62,000 nt of DNA from Chrysomallon squamiferum (GCA_012295275.1 CM022667.1:4002001-4064000), one strand, 5' to 3'. Positions 1-12,715 are shown, counted from the stretch's first letter. Numbers and translations: made by a program. Notes: generated by a model from the sequence alone, not told the origin.

Positions 1-359
1 AATAGATGTATAAATAAATAATCGTAAAATCTGTGACTCAGTCTTTTGCAACATTTTATCATTTTTCAAATCTGTCATTAAAATAATAACTGAATATGAA
101 AATAACAACAACAACAAACACAAGTAACAAACGAACAAACAGACAGATAGATAGATAGATAAAAGCTTTATTGTGTAGCTTACCGTTTCAGTGCCGGTCA
201 CTTTCTCCCCTTTCTGAAAGAATCGACATCTGTTGTAATTTAAATAAAATCAAATAAAATTAAATGAAATAAACCAAACTAAATCAAACTAAATTAAAAC
301 TGATTTCAGGAATTAATTATTTCTGTTTGCATTTAATGCTCTAAAATTAGGCCTACTCA

Positions 360-362
<3 letters not shown>

Positions 363-449
<87 letters not shown>
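363..449. repeat. (AAT)n/(ATT)n inverted microsatellite
   Basis: About 50 bases of AAT triplets switch to about 35 bases of ATT triplets at 413-415. The two halves are reverse complements, so a single strand can fold into a near-perfect hairpin of about 35 base pairs. Most other AAT tracts in the window run in one orientation only. Confidence 0.85.
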
Positions 450-537
450 TACGAAACAGTCAGTTTTAGACTTTGTTTTTCATTTATTGCGGCAATTAAC
501 GATGTTTCTATTGATTAAATATGAAACAACGTACCCG

Positions 538-545
538 TCACGTGA
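538..545. promoter_or_regulatory. Palindromic E-box (TCACGTGA)
   Basis: A perfect 8-base palindrome containing CACGTG, the core bound by bHLH-zipper factors of the Myc/USF/MITF type. It sits about 490 bases before the first coding ATG of the zinc-finger gene. The role is inferred from position only. Confidence 0.3.
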
Positions 546-771
546 TTAATGACGGATGACATTTTTACAGGAAGATAAAAAACATTTTTGTAAATAGGTT
601 TGTACCGATCTTTGTTATATTTAAACAATTGACATTTGAATTAATAAATATAAATTTAAAATTATTAATCGACGCAACGGTATAAAAAAATTTAAAGTTT
701 TGATTTGGCAAATTACAACTTTTGTATAATTAGTTTTCAGTTTACTTCATTAAGACTTTTACACATGAAAA

Positions 772-820
<49 letters not shown>

Positions 821-901
821 TGCTGGTGTGGTTTTTGATTTAATACGATGAGTGACATTTCAGATAAACATTCATTTCAGAGTTTATAAGGATTTTCAGA
901 A

Positions 902-959
<58 letters not shown>

Positions 960-1025
960 CTAAAATGTCGAGTTAATATTTATTTTCATTTCCAAAACCC
1001 AAGAATTCATCTGACATCTGTAACA

Positions 1026-4000
1026 ATGAAGAAGGCAAGACTGTCAAACACTTTCATAGGTCCATCAGGAATTCTAATGAAGGTATAAAATGTGTCTTTC
1101 TCTTTTCTTTAATTTATTATTATATTTTAATGAAAATGAACTGAATAAGTAGTAATAAACAAAAATATCTGAATACATTTTGTGCATATTTCTGTATCAT
1201 TTTAATTTAATTGGCTATATTTACACATTAGTTTTTGAAAAAAAAAATGGAATAAATTTTTACTATACAGTAAGTACTTCTACTACTAAGATTTAAATTA
1301 TTGTTATTGTCAACATTGTTATCATTGTTGCTGTTATTTGTTTGTTACTCAGAAGGTTAATGGTTCAGCATTATGTTCAACATCATCAAAAGACCCCACA
1401 TATCAGAATATTTTTGATATCAGTCCCAGCTTCAACAAAAATAATAATCTGCAGAATTCTGCCATGTCTGATTACCAGAACAACAAAACCTTTGGAATTA
1501 AACAACAATCAAATTATGTCTTCAGTCAGAACTTTCCATCAAAGAATAATAACATTTGGGAGTCATGGAAACAGATGAATGAAAATATTTTCAACCAATA
1601 CGACATCGCCAAAGAAAGGAATGGTGTAAGGTGTGAATATGATAAAGTACCGCAAAACACTAATATTTTGGATTCCCGTTCAGAAGAAGGGAGCAAAAAT
1701 CATAAAATGGTCAGAGCTTTGTCCAAGTGTTACTTGACAGTTACATGTCAGAAACTTGATAAAAAGACTATCTCTTTTTATAAAAGAATCTCAAACAAAA
1801 ATGACAAAATATCCTCCCAGACATCAGCCAGTCAGCTGACCATGAATAAAAAAGTAACAGAAATTGTAGAAACCTTCAGTGCATTTACTGCAGGATGTTC
1901 TGATGAACAAGAAAAAGAACTGTCTGCAACAGAAGTGAATAATCCTTTTGCTGCTGATACAAGTAATACAAAGATGGACTCTCCACCTGAAAAGGAAATG
2001 GCCTCTGCAAGTAATTATAAATACATTTCAGCTGATAAAACCGATAATGGACAAGAAAGACATTTCATAAATAAACATAGAATTTCTAAAAGGAAGAAAA
2101 AATTCTCCTTCACAAAATCAGCCACCTAACAGTTCCGAACCAAATGAAGACATTTTCTCAGCTCCTGTGCATTCTGCAGATGCTAATGAAGAAATGTTAA
2201 CTTCAGATCTGGCCTCAGATACAAACTGTGTTGTAAATGAGACAGATAAAAGTACTGGAACTCAACATGTAGAAAAACCAAAGACAAAAGATACATTAAG
2301 AAGGTCAGTGGTGACACGCTCAATGGCCAAGTATCCTCTTAACAAGCAAAATGAAAATGAAAGTAAAAAGTGTGATCCTAAAGAGCAAACCAGAAGTGAA
2401 AATAACAAGTGTGGTGTCAAGAAGCAAAACAAAAGTGAAGAATGTAATCTTAAAGAACAAAATCAAAGTAAAAATCAAGAAAGTAATCTTAACCAACAAA
2501 ATGAAAGTAAAAATCAAGAAAGTAATCTTAACCAACACAATGAAAGTAAAAATCAAGAAAGTAATCTTAACCAACACAATGAAAGTAAAAATAAGGAATG
2601 TATTTTTAATCAGCAAAATGAACGTGAAAGTGAACCAATGAGCCTTGCTGAAGAATTTGTTTCAAAACTGATTAACATTAACCTTGAGCAGTCAGAGTTC
2701 AGCCTGGACAGTTTGAATAAAAACAAGATTAACAACGACACCAAAGATGAAAGTTTCAGTGGAAGTCGGAGAGTCAGAGAAACAGTTAAAACTGATGAAG
2801 AAATTAAGATAATCAAAGTGACTAGTGCAGTCAAAAAGGTTAAAAGATTAGGAAGGAGAAGAAAGAAACATAAAAAAGATGGCAACAGTAACAGAAAAAG
2901 TGAAGAGAAACAAAGTGTTAACGAACTGAAAAAATGTTTAGACATGTTGAGAAGGGATAAGAAAACCAATGAGTCTTCAGTACCAGAACTTAATAACAGT
3001 GAAACAATAGTCATTGATGACAATGAAAATAGTGAAGCACCAAATCCAGAGACTTCAGAAACAAACAGAAAAACAGAAGAAAGTCAGAAACTTGTGACAG
3101 AGATTCTCAACACGTCAAATGATTCGCCTGTTAATGAAAATGATGCAAAAATTGTGAAGAAGAGCCTTTGTTTGATGAATAAGAAAGAGAAAAACAATAT
3201 TTGGAAAAAATCTTCAATAAAAGAAATAAAACCACCTTCTAAATCGAAAGGGAGACCAAGAAACAATTTGTCAGAGAAAACAAAAAAAAATACTGAAACT
3301 AAAACAGCAGACGGGAATGAAAACGAAATGAAGCCACCTGAGCAGGAGACCGACAAAAAGACATCAGCTTGTCCACCAACTCAAACAACTTCATCAGAGG
3401 TGGGGAAGATGGAAACATCAGAAGTGGGTAAAAGTCTCAGAGTGAGGTTCAACATCGTTTCTGGCAGCGACATCGTCAAGTGTCGTATGCGACTGCGCTC
3501 GTGTTCATACTGTCAGACGTTCAGAACACGACTGGCAGTGGTGTTGAAAGACCACGTTAAAAAGATGCACAAGTTCAGATGTGCAGCCTGTCACCTGGTT
3601 TTCCAGAACATGGTGTGTAGAAAGAGAATATGAGTGGAATGGAAGAGAATAGGAAAATTTAACATTATAGAACATTTTTTTTTTTAATTTAGTTTTTTTT
3701 TTAATTAAAGAATAGCCATTTGTGTTGTCAATTATAAGTATTTATATATTAATAAATTTGACTGATCAAAAATCCAAAGCTCAGTAATAATAATAGTAAT
3801 AATAATAATAATCATAAACATCATAAATATCATAACAACAACATCACCAACAACAAAATAAATAAATTATTAAAAATCAAAATTGAAAGAATTGACAGAA
3901 TGTATTATCTGAAAGCTTAGCATTATTGGGTCATTCATAGAATGAAATGGATTAAATATTGTTAATGCAACTTAAAATCTTAAACTTAACCAGTGAATCT

Positions 4001-6001
4001 GGCTTTTGAGGGTAACATTTCTTATGCAGATCAGACATAGAAAATTGTTGACAATTGTTAATTAAATATCTGGAAAATATGTCAGGTGAAAATTCTAGAT
4101 GGGTAAAGGTATTTTACTAATGAATTTTGTTTGTGACACATTTCTAATATTTATTCATTTTTGTTACTTATTAATTTTATAACATTTCAGAAAGCTGTAC
4201 GTGCACATCGCAAATTCTTTCACCAGATGGAGGAACATCACTGTGTGCAGTGTCGTAAGATTTTCCCATCATGCTCTGCATGCAAAACTCACAGCAAGTC
4301 TCGGAAACACAGCGATCTGTTACAGACTCGGAGAAACATGTTTAATGAGATGATCAGCATCATCAGCATATCAAACCCTGAAATTAAAGATGTTCTAGGT
4401 AAGTGTAAACACTTTTTTATTTCATTTTAGTTGGTTAAAAGAAATTTAATTACATCAAGCTAGCCATATTGGTAGTTACCAGTATGAGGTGAGATTAGGC
4501 TAGGCATAGTTTCCATTAATGTGCCTTGAACTAATTTATTTCATCAAATTGCATTATGTTTTGGCTTGTAATACCTGATGTTAGACAATTAATCAGTATG
4601 TTCGTTTTAATATTAATATTAAACAATTTTTTTTTAATATGTTTTCAGAATTAATTATATAAAATTGATAAGAACATGTTGTGAAAAAGAAAGCATTAGA
4701 AATGAATAACAGAATATAAGATAGTAATTTTTTAAACATTTGTCCTTTAATCTTTTAACTAAAATTTGGTATTAAAATTGTTTCCAGAAGATGACTCACT
4801 TACAGACAACACTGGTTACATAACTGGATTAAAAAATAACTTACCAGACAACAACAACAACAATCTGGACTCTTTTGATATCACTACAGCATCGTCCACG
4901 AAGTTAACAACAGTCACCAACCTTCCTGCCATGACAGGCAAAGGGAAGAAGACCTCTGAGAACAAACACTGTTATCATTATACTCCACTTGATAAGAAGA
5001 TCAAAAAATTAAATATCTATCTGCAGAAACACAAAGACTTATGCAAACAAGACTCGTTGCAAAATGCCTTTAACATTCTTGACTTTTCGCCTGACATCTT
5101 AATCAACGGTTCTTCACAAACTCGAGATCCTGTGGATACAAGTGAAAACAATGATTCAATTGACTTGGACGCCAGTTTCGTCGAAGAACTGGCCAAGGCT
5201 GTTTTAAATTCTGATTTGGATTCGAATCAGCAGTTCGGCACCAACTTTGGAACAGATTTCAGTACAGAAGAGTCGGATCAGAATGAGAAATCCAAGTGTT
5301 CCAGTTTCATGACTCTGCTCACTCAAGATGAAACAAATGTTAACACTTCTGAAGCACGTGATACATCAAGGACTGAACAGTTTCAGAGACCTCAGTCTGT
5401 CCCAGAACAAGAGCGAAGTGACACTGACATGGTGAGTCCAGATGCAGGGTCATCTTCAGGTCTTGTTATCGTTAACACCTATTCCTTGAATGGACAATCT
5501 CGAAATAATTTTACACATATGAACACTTCTGAAGATGTCGATTTACAACAAGTTTGTGGCAGATTTGAGCAGATCACTTATGGACAGAGATTAGATGAAT
5601 CCAGTTCAGCTGGACAGTCTCAGCTAGGATGTTCTGGAATATATCCGAATCCTCAATTTCAGGGAACTTCGGCATATCCAGATACTCGGTCTCAAGTAAC
5701 TGCAACATATCTCAGTGCTCAGTCTCAAGGAAGTTATCCATGTTCTCTGGGAACGTCCCTATCCTCTGCTTGTCAGGTGCCCATGGATTTGCAAGTTACT
5801 GATCAAAACCAGTCAGAAAGTACAGACCAGACACCTTCCTTCATACCTGAAGAGTATGCCAGGGGAGATAAAGACAAAGAGAAAAATGGTGAGGAAATCA
5901 AAGCAGAGTTGTTTAACTTGCTTCTTGAAATTGAAAAGAATGAGAGAGAATTTGAAGAGAGAGAGAAAGGTGTGACCAAGTCACCCATACAGTTACTGTG
6001 A
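1026..6001 (+). CDS. C2H2 zinc-finger protein, four coding exons, family unknown
   Basis: Proposed coding exons are 1026-1082, 1353-3612, 4191-4398 and 4788-6001 (TGA), all with GT-AG borders and matching phases, giving about 1245 residues. Most of the protein is low-complexity, rich in Ser, Asn, Lys and Glu. A cluster of three C2H2-type fingers spans the exon 2/3 junction. Finger 1 starts with CSYC at 3502 (C-x2-C-x13-H-x4-H). Finger 2 starts with CAAC at 3580 and finds its two histidines only after splicing into exon 3 (C-x2-C-x12-H-x4-H). Finger 3 starts at 4242 (CVQC, C-x2-C-x12-H-x5-H). Basic, NLS-like lysine/arginine runs lie near 2845-2880. The C-terminus is acidic and probably helical. 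A nuclear nucleic-acid-binding role is inferred; I recognise no orthologue. Within exon 2 the reading frame shifts once near the A6 run at 2097-2102: the upstream frame stops at 2127-2129 while the downstream frame is open from about 2095. Earlier non-coding exons are possible. Confidence 0.75.
2097..2102 (+). other. Frame disruption at an A6 tract inside zinc-finger exon 2
   Basis: The frame from 1353 stops at 2127-2129. The next frame is open before that stop (codons readable from about 2095 through 2167) and carries the same Ser/Asn/Gln-rich style to the fingers. The two frames differ by one base, and the homopolymer sits in the overlap. No plausible GT-AG intron was seen at the switch. 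Either the assembly has one extra A or this allele is broken. Confidence 0.6.
2461..2600 (+). repeat. 39-bp coding minisatellite, about 3.5 copies
   Basis: A 39-base unit encodes a 13-residue repeat of the pattern NESKNQESNLNQ(Q/H). Copies are nearly identical and the length is a multiple of three, so copy number can change without breaking the frame. Degenerate relatives extend from about 2340 to 2640. Confidence 0.85.
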
Positions 6002-7918
6002 CTTTTTTTTTCCCTTCGTTTACTTTCTTTCTTTAATTTTTGATTCGTTTCTTTCTTTCCTTTTTAATTCTTTTTTTTTTTTTTTTTTTCAAAGATCTTT
6101 TGACATAATGTTAATTAGTTTTTGAAATGTCAGCTAGTTGATTTAGATTTTGTGAATGAATGTTATGGCTGGTGAATTATATTACAGTTGATGACAGTGC
6201 AGCAGCTATTTTGATAAATATATCTAAAAATGTTCTTCTTTTTCTTTGTACTTGTTTTCCTTGCAACTGAGTTTTAAACTCATCCCAGTTTACTGATGTT
6301 AAACATATTGCTTTATCTTGTTACTTAAAATTGTTTTTGTTTTTTTAACTGTTTATATTAATACATATTAAAAACTTAAATCAGGTTGATAATATTGTTA
6401 CTGGGTGGTTATGTTTTGAGGTTGAAATAAATGATGGGTGAATCATTATTATTGTTTAATGACAGTTTTTGAAAATTATTTTCTACATTATAAGAAAGCA
6501 ACTGAAGTATAGAAAAAAAAATTTCTTATTGGTTTTCAGTAATTCTCAAATCACCACAACATGAACCATGTTTTAATATTCTTTTGATTCAGTGTAATGT
6601 TTATGCTAATAATTAAAAACATTTTAAACTTTTAAATATTTTTATGTCACTATTATTGGTAAAGATAATACAAAAATTATATTTCTATAGTTTTTATACA
6701 TATTCTTTCTCAGTTATGTAAGTTTCTTTTTATAATGTTTTATTTGTAGTTTTAATTTTTTCTGTTCATTATATTGATGTGTTTTGTTTAAGAATATTTA
6801 AAAAAAACATCTCATTACAAATATTTTGATGTTGTTTTATAAGAAAATATAAAGAAAATATAATCAAAAACATAAATTATTAAGTAAAGTTTGTCTATTG
6901 TTTCCAGGTATTTTTTTATTTATCATTTTAAGTTTCTTTTATATTATTATCATTTTATTGTTACCTGTAATCTGTAATTGTAATCCTAAGATATAAATAA
7001 CAACACATTCAGAATCTTTTTTAAAGTTAAAAAATTAAAATCAGGACATTGATTATTTAAAATAAACAAATTTAAACTTTTCTTTTTTCTATATCATAAA
7101 TAAAAATAATTTTAAGTGTGATGTTAAACTAATAATTATTTCTGACCTGTTATTTTGGAATCATTTTAAAAAGATCATGAATCTGTATGTAACTTGGTAT
7201 TCTGAAGTGCACTTACTTTTTCTGTAATTATATTTCGACATTGATGTCTTTACCTTGTTACATATATAATGTTGCAGCAGTTGTATTTGGGGTTTTTTGT
7301 TACGTTTTAAAAAATAATTTTTAATCATACCAGTATTTTTGAAAACATAATCTGATCATATAGACTGCCATTTTAATCTTTTTGTTGAATATTTTTTTCT
7401 CGTTTGATAAAGACTGTTATTTCAAGATATGAATAATTTTGATTTGTTATTGCTGTTTTTAATTTTTGTGTTATTGTAATAATTCTTATTGCAAATAGTC
7501 TTTGTTTTGCAAGAAACATGATTGGTTTCTTTTGTTACAGGAATATTTTGTTGTTGCTGTTTTTCATTATATCTTTTTATTGTTGTTGTTATGGTGCCAA
7601 AGAATAAAAATCATAAATTGTTTAATATGAACAGCAAGGCTTACAAATTGCTACATTCCTTATTTTTCAGTTTGTTATTTGAAATGTGTTTTGTTTTATA
7701 CAGTGGAGCTGTGAATTCTTTTATTTAATTTTACTTGATATTTAATATTTTGATATTACATTTATAATCTGGTGATTAGTGCTTTAATTTTTAAATATTC
7801 AAAATTTTTATGTGTATTTTTGTGTATGATAATTACAAAAATGGGAAAAAGAAAGACTCTTGATTAACCATTTACAAAATCATTGGGTAATACGTGAGTG
7901 TGTGTGGGTGAATGAGTT

Positions 7919-7967
<49 letters not shown>

Positions 7968-9310
7968 CATGCATCCTGGTTGAATGGGCTTGTGTATTAG
8001 TGAGTGTGTGTATGTGTGTTTCATGACTTTAAACAAAAGACTGTTTCATTTTGTTCTTGTTTCTCAAATTTATATTTATCATGTTGATTACTAGCTTCAG
8101 TAATAATTATATTTCTGTTGGGTTTTTTAAAATCATTTTGTAAATTTTTTGTATTTGGCATTTAGTTCTTTAGCATTTTAATACAGTTCTAAAACTACCT
8201 TCAGTGTTGGTCATGCAGAAATGATTTTACCTCTACATTATTTTTTTAATTACTTTTTGATGTTGCTTTTTAATGTAAAGACGAAACATTAATCAGATTG
8301 TCATATTTTTATGCAGTTTATTTTTGGTTCTTTGTTTTTAGTTTAAATTGTTTCTATATTAAGGAAAATAAAAAAAAAAACTTTTTTGTGTTTAGATGAC
8401 TTCTTTGTTCATTCATCTTTTCTTCTACTTCTACTTCTACTGCTGCTACTGCTGCTGCTGCTTATGATGATGCTTCTAGTACTAAACCCACCATTATGAT
8501 ACTGCTGTTTAAAGTTTTTTCTTCTTTCTTTCTTTTTCGTTCTTTCAATTTTTTTTTTTTTTTTTTTACTTCTTTATTTTTATATACAGTATTTTGTAAA
8601 TGCAGTTTTCTTCTTTCTTTCTTTTCTTCCTTTCTTTTTTCATTATTTTTTTTTTTTCATTCTTTCTTTAATTTATTGTATATACAGTATTTTGCTTTCC
8701 TCAAAGGGGGTTCCCTCATTTGTGTTTTTGTTATGTCATTACTTTTATATTTTCAAACACTACAAATAAGATAATATAATAATCACATACAACATCATCA
8801 TCATATTCATTTACGACATTTGATCTTTGATAAGCAAAAGAGAATCAACAGACTAATTTATTGATTTGCTGAGTTTAAGCTGAGTTTAATTGGGACTTTA
8901 AATCATATACAAGTTACAAATTATGCATTTCTTTCATAGTTTGCCAAATTACATACAAATATTTGGGGTAGGAGGTACTTAATTTTGGTTACCAAAATGT
9001 GGGGTGTTCTCAAAAAAAGGATCGGCCATAGCAGTTTGTGTTGCTGTCGTCTGAAAAGTCTGTTTGATTTAGTAATTATGTGGCATATCATTCTATTTTT
9101 AGATAATGTTTTCTTTGTGATAATAATGTTGATTACCGCGACAGTTATTAGCATGTTCGATTTTTATGAATGTTTGTATATATATAAGACAATTAACAAT
9201 AATTAAAGTTGGTAATTAACCGATAGAAAAAATAAATAATAAATAATAATAAAATTTCATTTTGTATCGTAAGAAAGTGCGTCTTATCCCCAGGAAAACA
9301 AATATGACAA
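6002..9310. other. 3' UTR and intergenic stretch, no gene seen
   Basis: AT-rich sequence with no supported exon. It contains a (GT)n tract at about 7921-7966, imperfect CTT/CTA/CTG triplet runs at about 8425-8465 and long T runs near 8548-8568. A 17-base perfect palindrome (ATTTTGGT and its complement around a single T) lies at 8982-8998. The first part is presumably the 3' UTR of the zinc-finger gene. Confidence 0.6.
6426..6431 (+). terminator. Candidate poly(A) signal of the zinc-finger gene
   Basis: AATAAA lies 425 bases after the stop at 6001. The region is so AT-rich that other AATAAA matches exist further on, so use of this one is a guess. Confidence 0.3.
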
Positions 9311-9362
9311 GACGTCATCAGCTCTAAGGAAAAAAGCTGACGTCATAATCACTATGTCGTCA
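9311..9362 (+). promoter_or_regulatory. Cluster of CRE-like sites before the F-box gene
   Basis: Three ATF/CREB-type motifs occur in 52 bases: ACGTCA at 9312-9317, the full palindrome TGACGTCA at 9339-9346, and a weaker GTCGTCA at 9356-9362. The block lies 85-136 bases before the F-box ATG at 9447, a usual proximal promoter distance. CRE sites bound by CREM are typical of testis promoters, and mammalian FBXO39 is testis-enriched. The link here is inference. Confidence 0.5.
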
Positions 9363-9446
9363 TAACATGCTAATGAAAGTTGGGAAAGAACTTAGTTAAA
9401 AGGATTTAACATTCTATAAGTGATATTCCAGAACACTATAGCAACT

Positions 9447-12270
9447 ATGAATTGGAGCCGTTTGCCTGACATGGTACTCATTAACATCTACTTACATTTG
9501 CCAGATCCGGACAGGCTGAACATGGCTCTTACCTGCACGAACTGGAATAGAATCTTTTCTTCTCCGTGCCTGTGGAGAACTCGATGTATAGAGATGGGAG
9601 GTTACAGGTACATAGCGACATGTCGCAAAGTGTGCAAGTTCGGCGAAGTACACTCTAAAGATCTGCAGTACCTTTGTCTTTCGTGCAACTACGTGTCGAG
9701 CCACTGTTACAAAAGCATTCAGAACACGATGAACCTGTTCTTGCAGAAGATTCACAGCAGCCGACTCCTTTATTTGGACCTCCAACGAATGAACACTTTC
9801 TGCGACTTCTGGAGGTTCGTTCACATGGAAGAGAGAGTGTCCGCGTCCTTTTCGCGCTTCCTGTCCGAACAGCGATGTCTGCAGACGTTGAAGATGGGCA
9901 ACTGGCACTTTTCGGTGAAAAACGGCTGTCGGATTCTGGAGGCGGTTGGAAGCGCGTCGGGAAGCAGCATCAAGGAGCTGGACATAGAGGATTTCTTCCA
10001 CACGAAGCTGGCGATATTTCAAGTGAAACGGTTCAGATACGCCTTGGTTAAATTCACCAACCTTTCTTTTCTCTCGCTGAACGGTAACTGCTTGTCTAAC
10101 AGTGTTCTGGAAAGTATGGCCACCGTTCTCGCCGGAAAGCTCAAGTCAATTAGCTGCGCAGTATGTTTGTTTTTTTTTGTTGTTTTTTTAATTATTATTA
10201 TTATTATTAAACTTTAGAACTCGTTAGGATGACCATCTTTCAACAGTGTTATAATAAAGGATTAAAAAACAGGCTGTTATTGGTTCAATTTTTTTTTATC
10301 GCATTCATTTAATAATCCATTATGCACTCGTTCGTTCGTTTATTCATTCAGTCATTTCTTCTTTATTCGTTTATTCAATCATTTGTTCGCTCAGATATAC
10401 AGAACTGATGCTCACGTCCATGTGGTGTCGGGAGAATCGTGGAGGAAGTTAAAGTCAGTTTGTCCCGGCCTCGCTCTCGATCTTTATTTCGGAAGTTTCG
10501 GTGTCTCCTCGGACATCAACTGGATTCTAGTGCCGGAAGCGCCACTTCGTAAAGTCCACATCTCAGCCGGCTTCGACGACAGAGCCGACGTCCAGCTAGC
10601 TCTGACTATCGACTACATCGCAAACTACCACAAACAAATAGGTGCGAACGAGTCCGGCTGCTGTTGTTGCGAGGAACGAAAACAAAATTAAAAAGTCAAT
10701 GACGTCATTTCGTATATACATACTAATTTAAAATAACGAAAAATTATCTAAGTTTTTTGTTTTCTTTTTCTTATTTTTCTCTTTCTTGTGATTGTCTTAT
10801 TTCTGTAAAGAAACCACCCTTTGCGAATTATAAGGAATGAAAACAAAATATGAAGTCAATGGCATCATTTGGAATATACTAATATACAATATCCTCGATA
10901 GACTGAGTGTACAGTAAATTAGTATTTATTATATGAGGTAAATTTTTTTTTTTTTTTAAAATATTAACCTCTGTGTATGTACAAAATGATGTCGCAACAA
11001 GGGGTAAAAAATGGCAGCTTTAGTTATTCTGATTTATTAATAGTAAACCTTCTTTTTCTTTTTTTTTTTTAAATTAAAAGGAATTTGAAAATTTCAGTCC
11101 AAGAATTTTTAAAAACATCTATTTATTATTATAATTATTATTAAAAAAAATAACTTGATATGTAAAAAGCTGTTCTATCTGTCTGTATTTATTTATTTAC
11201 TTATTACTTACTTACTTACTTACTTACTTTAGAAGTGTTTTATTTTATAGTTAAACTTCAAAAAAAAAAAAAAAAAAAAAAAATCAACAAAAAATCCTGA
11301 CAGCTTCTTGACAGATTATTTGCACTAAAACAAAAATCTATAATATATTTTGTGTAATTAATCATTTTCCTTTCTCACATTTTATTTAACTAATATTTAA
11401 AAAACTTCTTTTTGGTATATTATTTTTATTCTATTATATTTTATTTTATTTATTTTATTTATTTTATTTTATTTTATTTTATTTATTTTATTTTTCTGAA
11501 TTACAGCCATTTTGTCGATCGATCTTGACAGTAATAATGGTTCCATCGGAAACAATCTGGTATCCTTGGTGACCCAGTGCAGAGGTCTGCGGGAACTGTA
11601 CGTAAATGCTTTCTTGACAGTCGGTGTCTTAAATGAGATCTGTACTCTACAGACTGAGGGGAAAATAGGTTAGAGGACAGCTGTTAAAACATTACAACTA
11701 CACCACTACTACTACGACTGCTTCTATTGCTACTACTACTATTAATGTTGCTATTGTTGCTACTGTTACTACAACTTTAAAGAAAAGCTGTGTTTTCTAC
11801 TTCTACTGTTAATAATACTACTGTATTACTACGCTACTAAAACTATAAGACTGTTACTGCTACTGACAGCTATTACTACTACAACTATTACTAAAACAAA
11901 TACTACTGCTCCGGCTGCAACAACTGTTCATACTGTTACTACAACACCACTACTACACCAGTAGTATTATCATTGCTGCTGCCGCGACTACTGCTACCCT
12001 AATAATACTGCTGCTGCTAATCTCTCTCTCTCTCTCTCTCTCTCTGGTTTTTATTTTATTTCCTTATTAATTAATTATTATATTGAATTCTTTATTTTTC
12101 TTCAAGATTTGCAAACGTTTTACGTACGGACACACAAACTGACGGAAGGAGAATTCACCCAGCTCGTGTCCATTAAAGAGAAATACCTTCCCGTCATGCA
12201 TCAGAGAGGTTTTGATTTCAAAATTTCTTGTGATTACCTCAGTGATTTGACTGAAGTGAACATGCAATAA
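9447..12270 (+). CDS. FBXO39: F-box only protein 39-like (substrate receptor of an SCF ubiquitin ligase)
   Basis: Coding exons are 9447-10160, 10395-10641, 11507-11668 and 12107-12270 (TAA). Borders are GT-AG and phases agree (0, 1, 1), giving 428 residues against about 440 in human FBXO39. Residues 3-45 form an F-box (WSRLPDMVLINIYLHL, then a CxxW-like segment ending in LW) that should bind SKP1. The rest is a leucine-rich-repeat-like fold. Segments that follow the vertebrate protein include ELDIEDFFHTKLAIF, NLSFLSLNGNCLS, SWRKLK in exon 2, and CRGLRELYVNAFL in exon 3. The start at 9447 is the first ATG in frame and places the F-box at the N-terminus as in the family. The role in SCF complexes is known for F-box proteins; the substrate is unknown. 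A poly(A) signal AATAAA follows at 12281-12286. Confidence 0.85.
11690..12047 (+). repeat. Imperfect ACT/CTG triplet tract and (CT)n in FBXO39 intron 3
   Basis: Nearly all of the last intron is built of imperfect ACT, CTA and CTG triplets, followed by a (CT)n run at about 12022-12046. No coding potential was seen. Confidence 0.7.
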
Positions 12271-12280
12271 TTTCTAATAT

Positions 12281-12286
12281 AATAAA
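12281..12286 (+). terminator. Candidate poly(A) signal of the FBXO39-like gene
   Basis: AATAAA starts 11 bases after the stop codon. Further copies occur within the next 100 bases. Confidence 0.4.
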
Positions 12287-12674
12287 GAAGTAAAATATCT
12301 TGTAGAAAGGTATAATAAAATAAAATATTAATATTTAATTCAAAATAATAATAATAAAAAAATAATAATAAATATGAATAATAAAATATAAATCGTTGAT
12401 TTTGTCAAAAAAAAAAAAAAAAAAAACCCAGAGAAAAGGAAAATAAATGTTAAAAATAAAATTTATTTATTTTGTTGATGTGTTTGTTATTTTTTTTTTT
12501 TTTTTTTACTCTGTGGTGTTGTTTTTCAAGTAAAAAAACTAAAGACGTATTACATTTTTATTGATCGCAAAAGTAGCATTATTCTGTCTAAAACGAATTT
12601 GTACGAGATGACATCATTACAAAAGAAAAATAACACCTTCCTTGCATCATTTCATTAGTCATAATATAGTTATA

Positions 12675-12715
<41 letters not shown>

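Larger units (their letters stand above)
1..1025. other. Upstream region of the zinc-finger gene, repeat-rich
   Basis: No coding exon was recognised before the ATG at 1026. The stretch is AT-rich. It holds an (AAT)n run that turns into (ATT)n at 363-449, a (CT)n run at about 775-817 and an (AAT)n run at 903-955. A perfect palindromic E-box, TCACGTGA, lies at 538-545 and could be promoter sequence for the gene that follows. Whether an untranslated first exon lies here cannot be told from the sequence. Confidence 0.5.

Noticed and set aside
852-1025. Upstream extension of the first zinc-finger exon with a poly-isoleucine run
   Set aside because: The run is a translated (AAT)n tract; the ATG at 1026 gives a sensible start.
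9492-10022. 176-residue minus-strand frame
   Set aside because: It is an antisense shadow of the F-box exon, whose plus-strand reading matches FBXO39.
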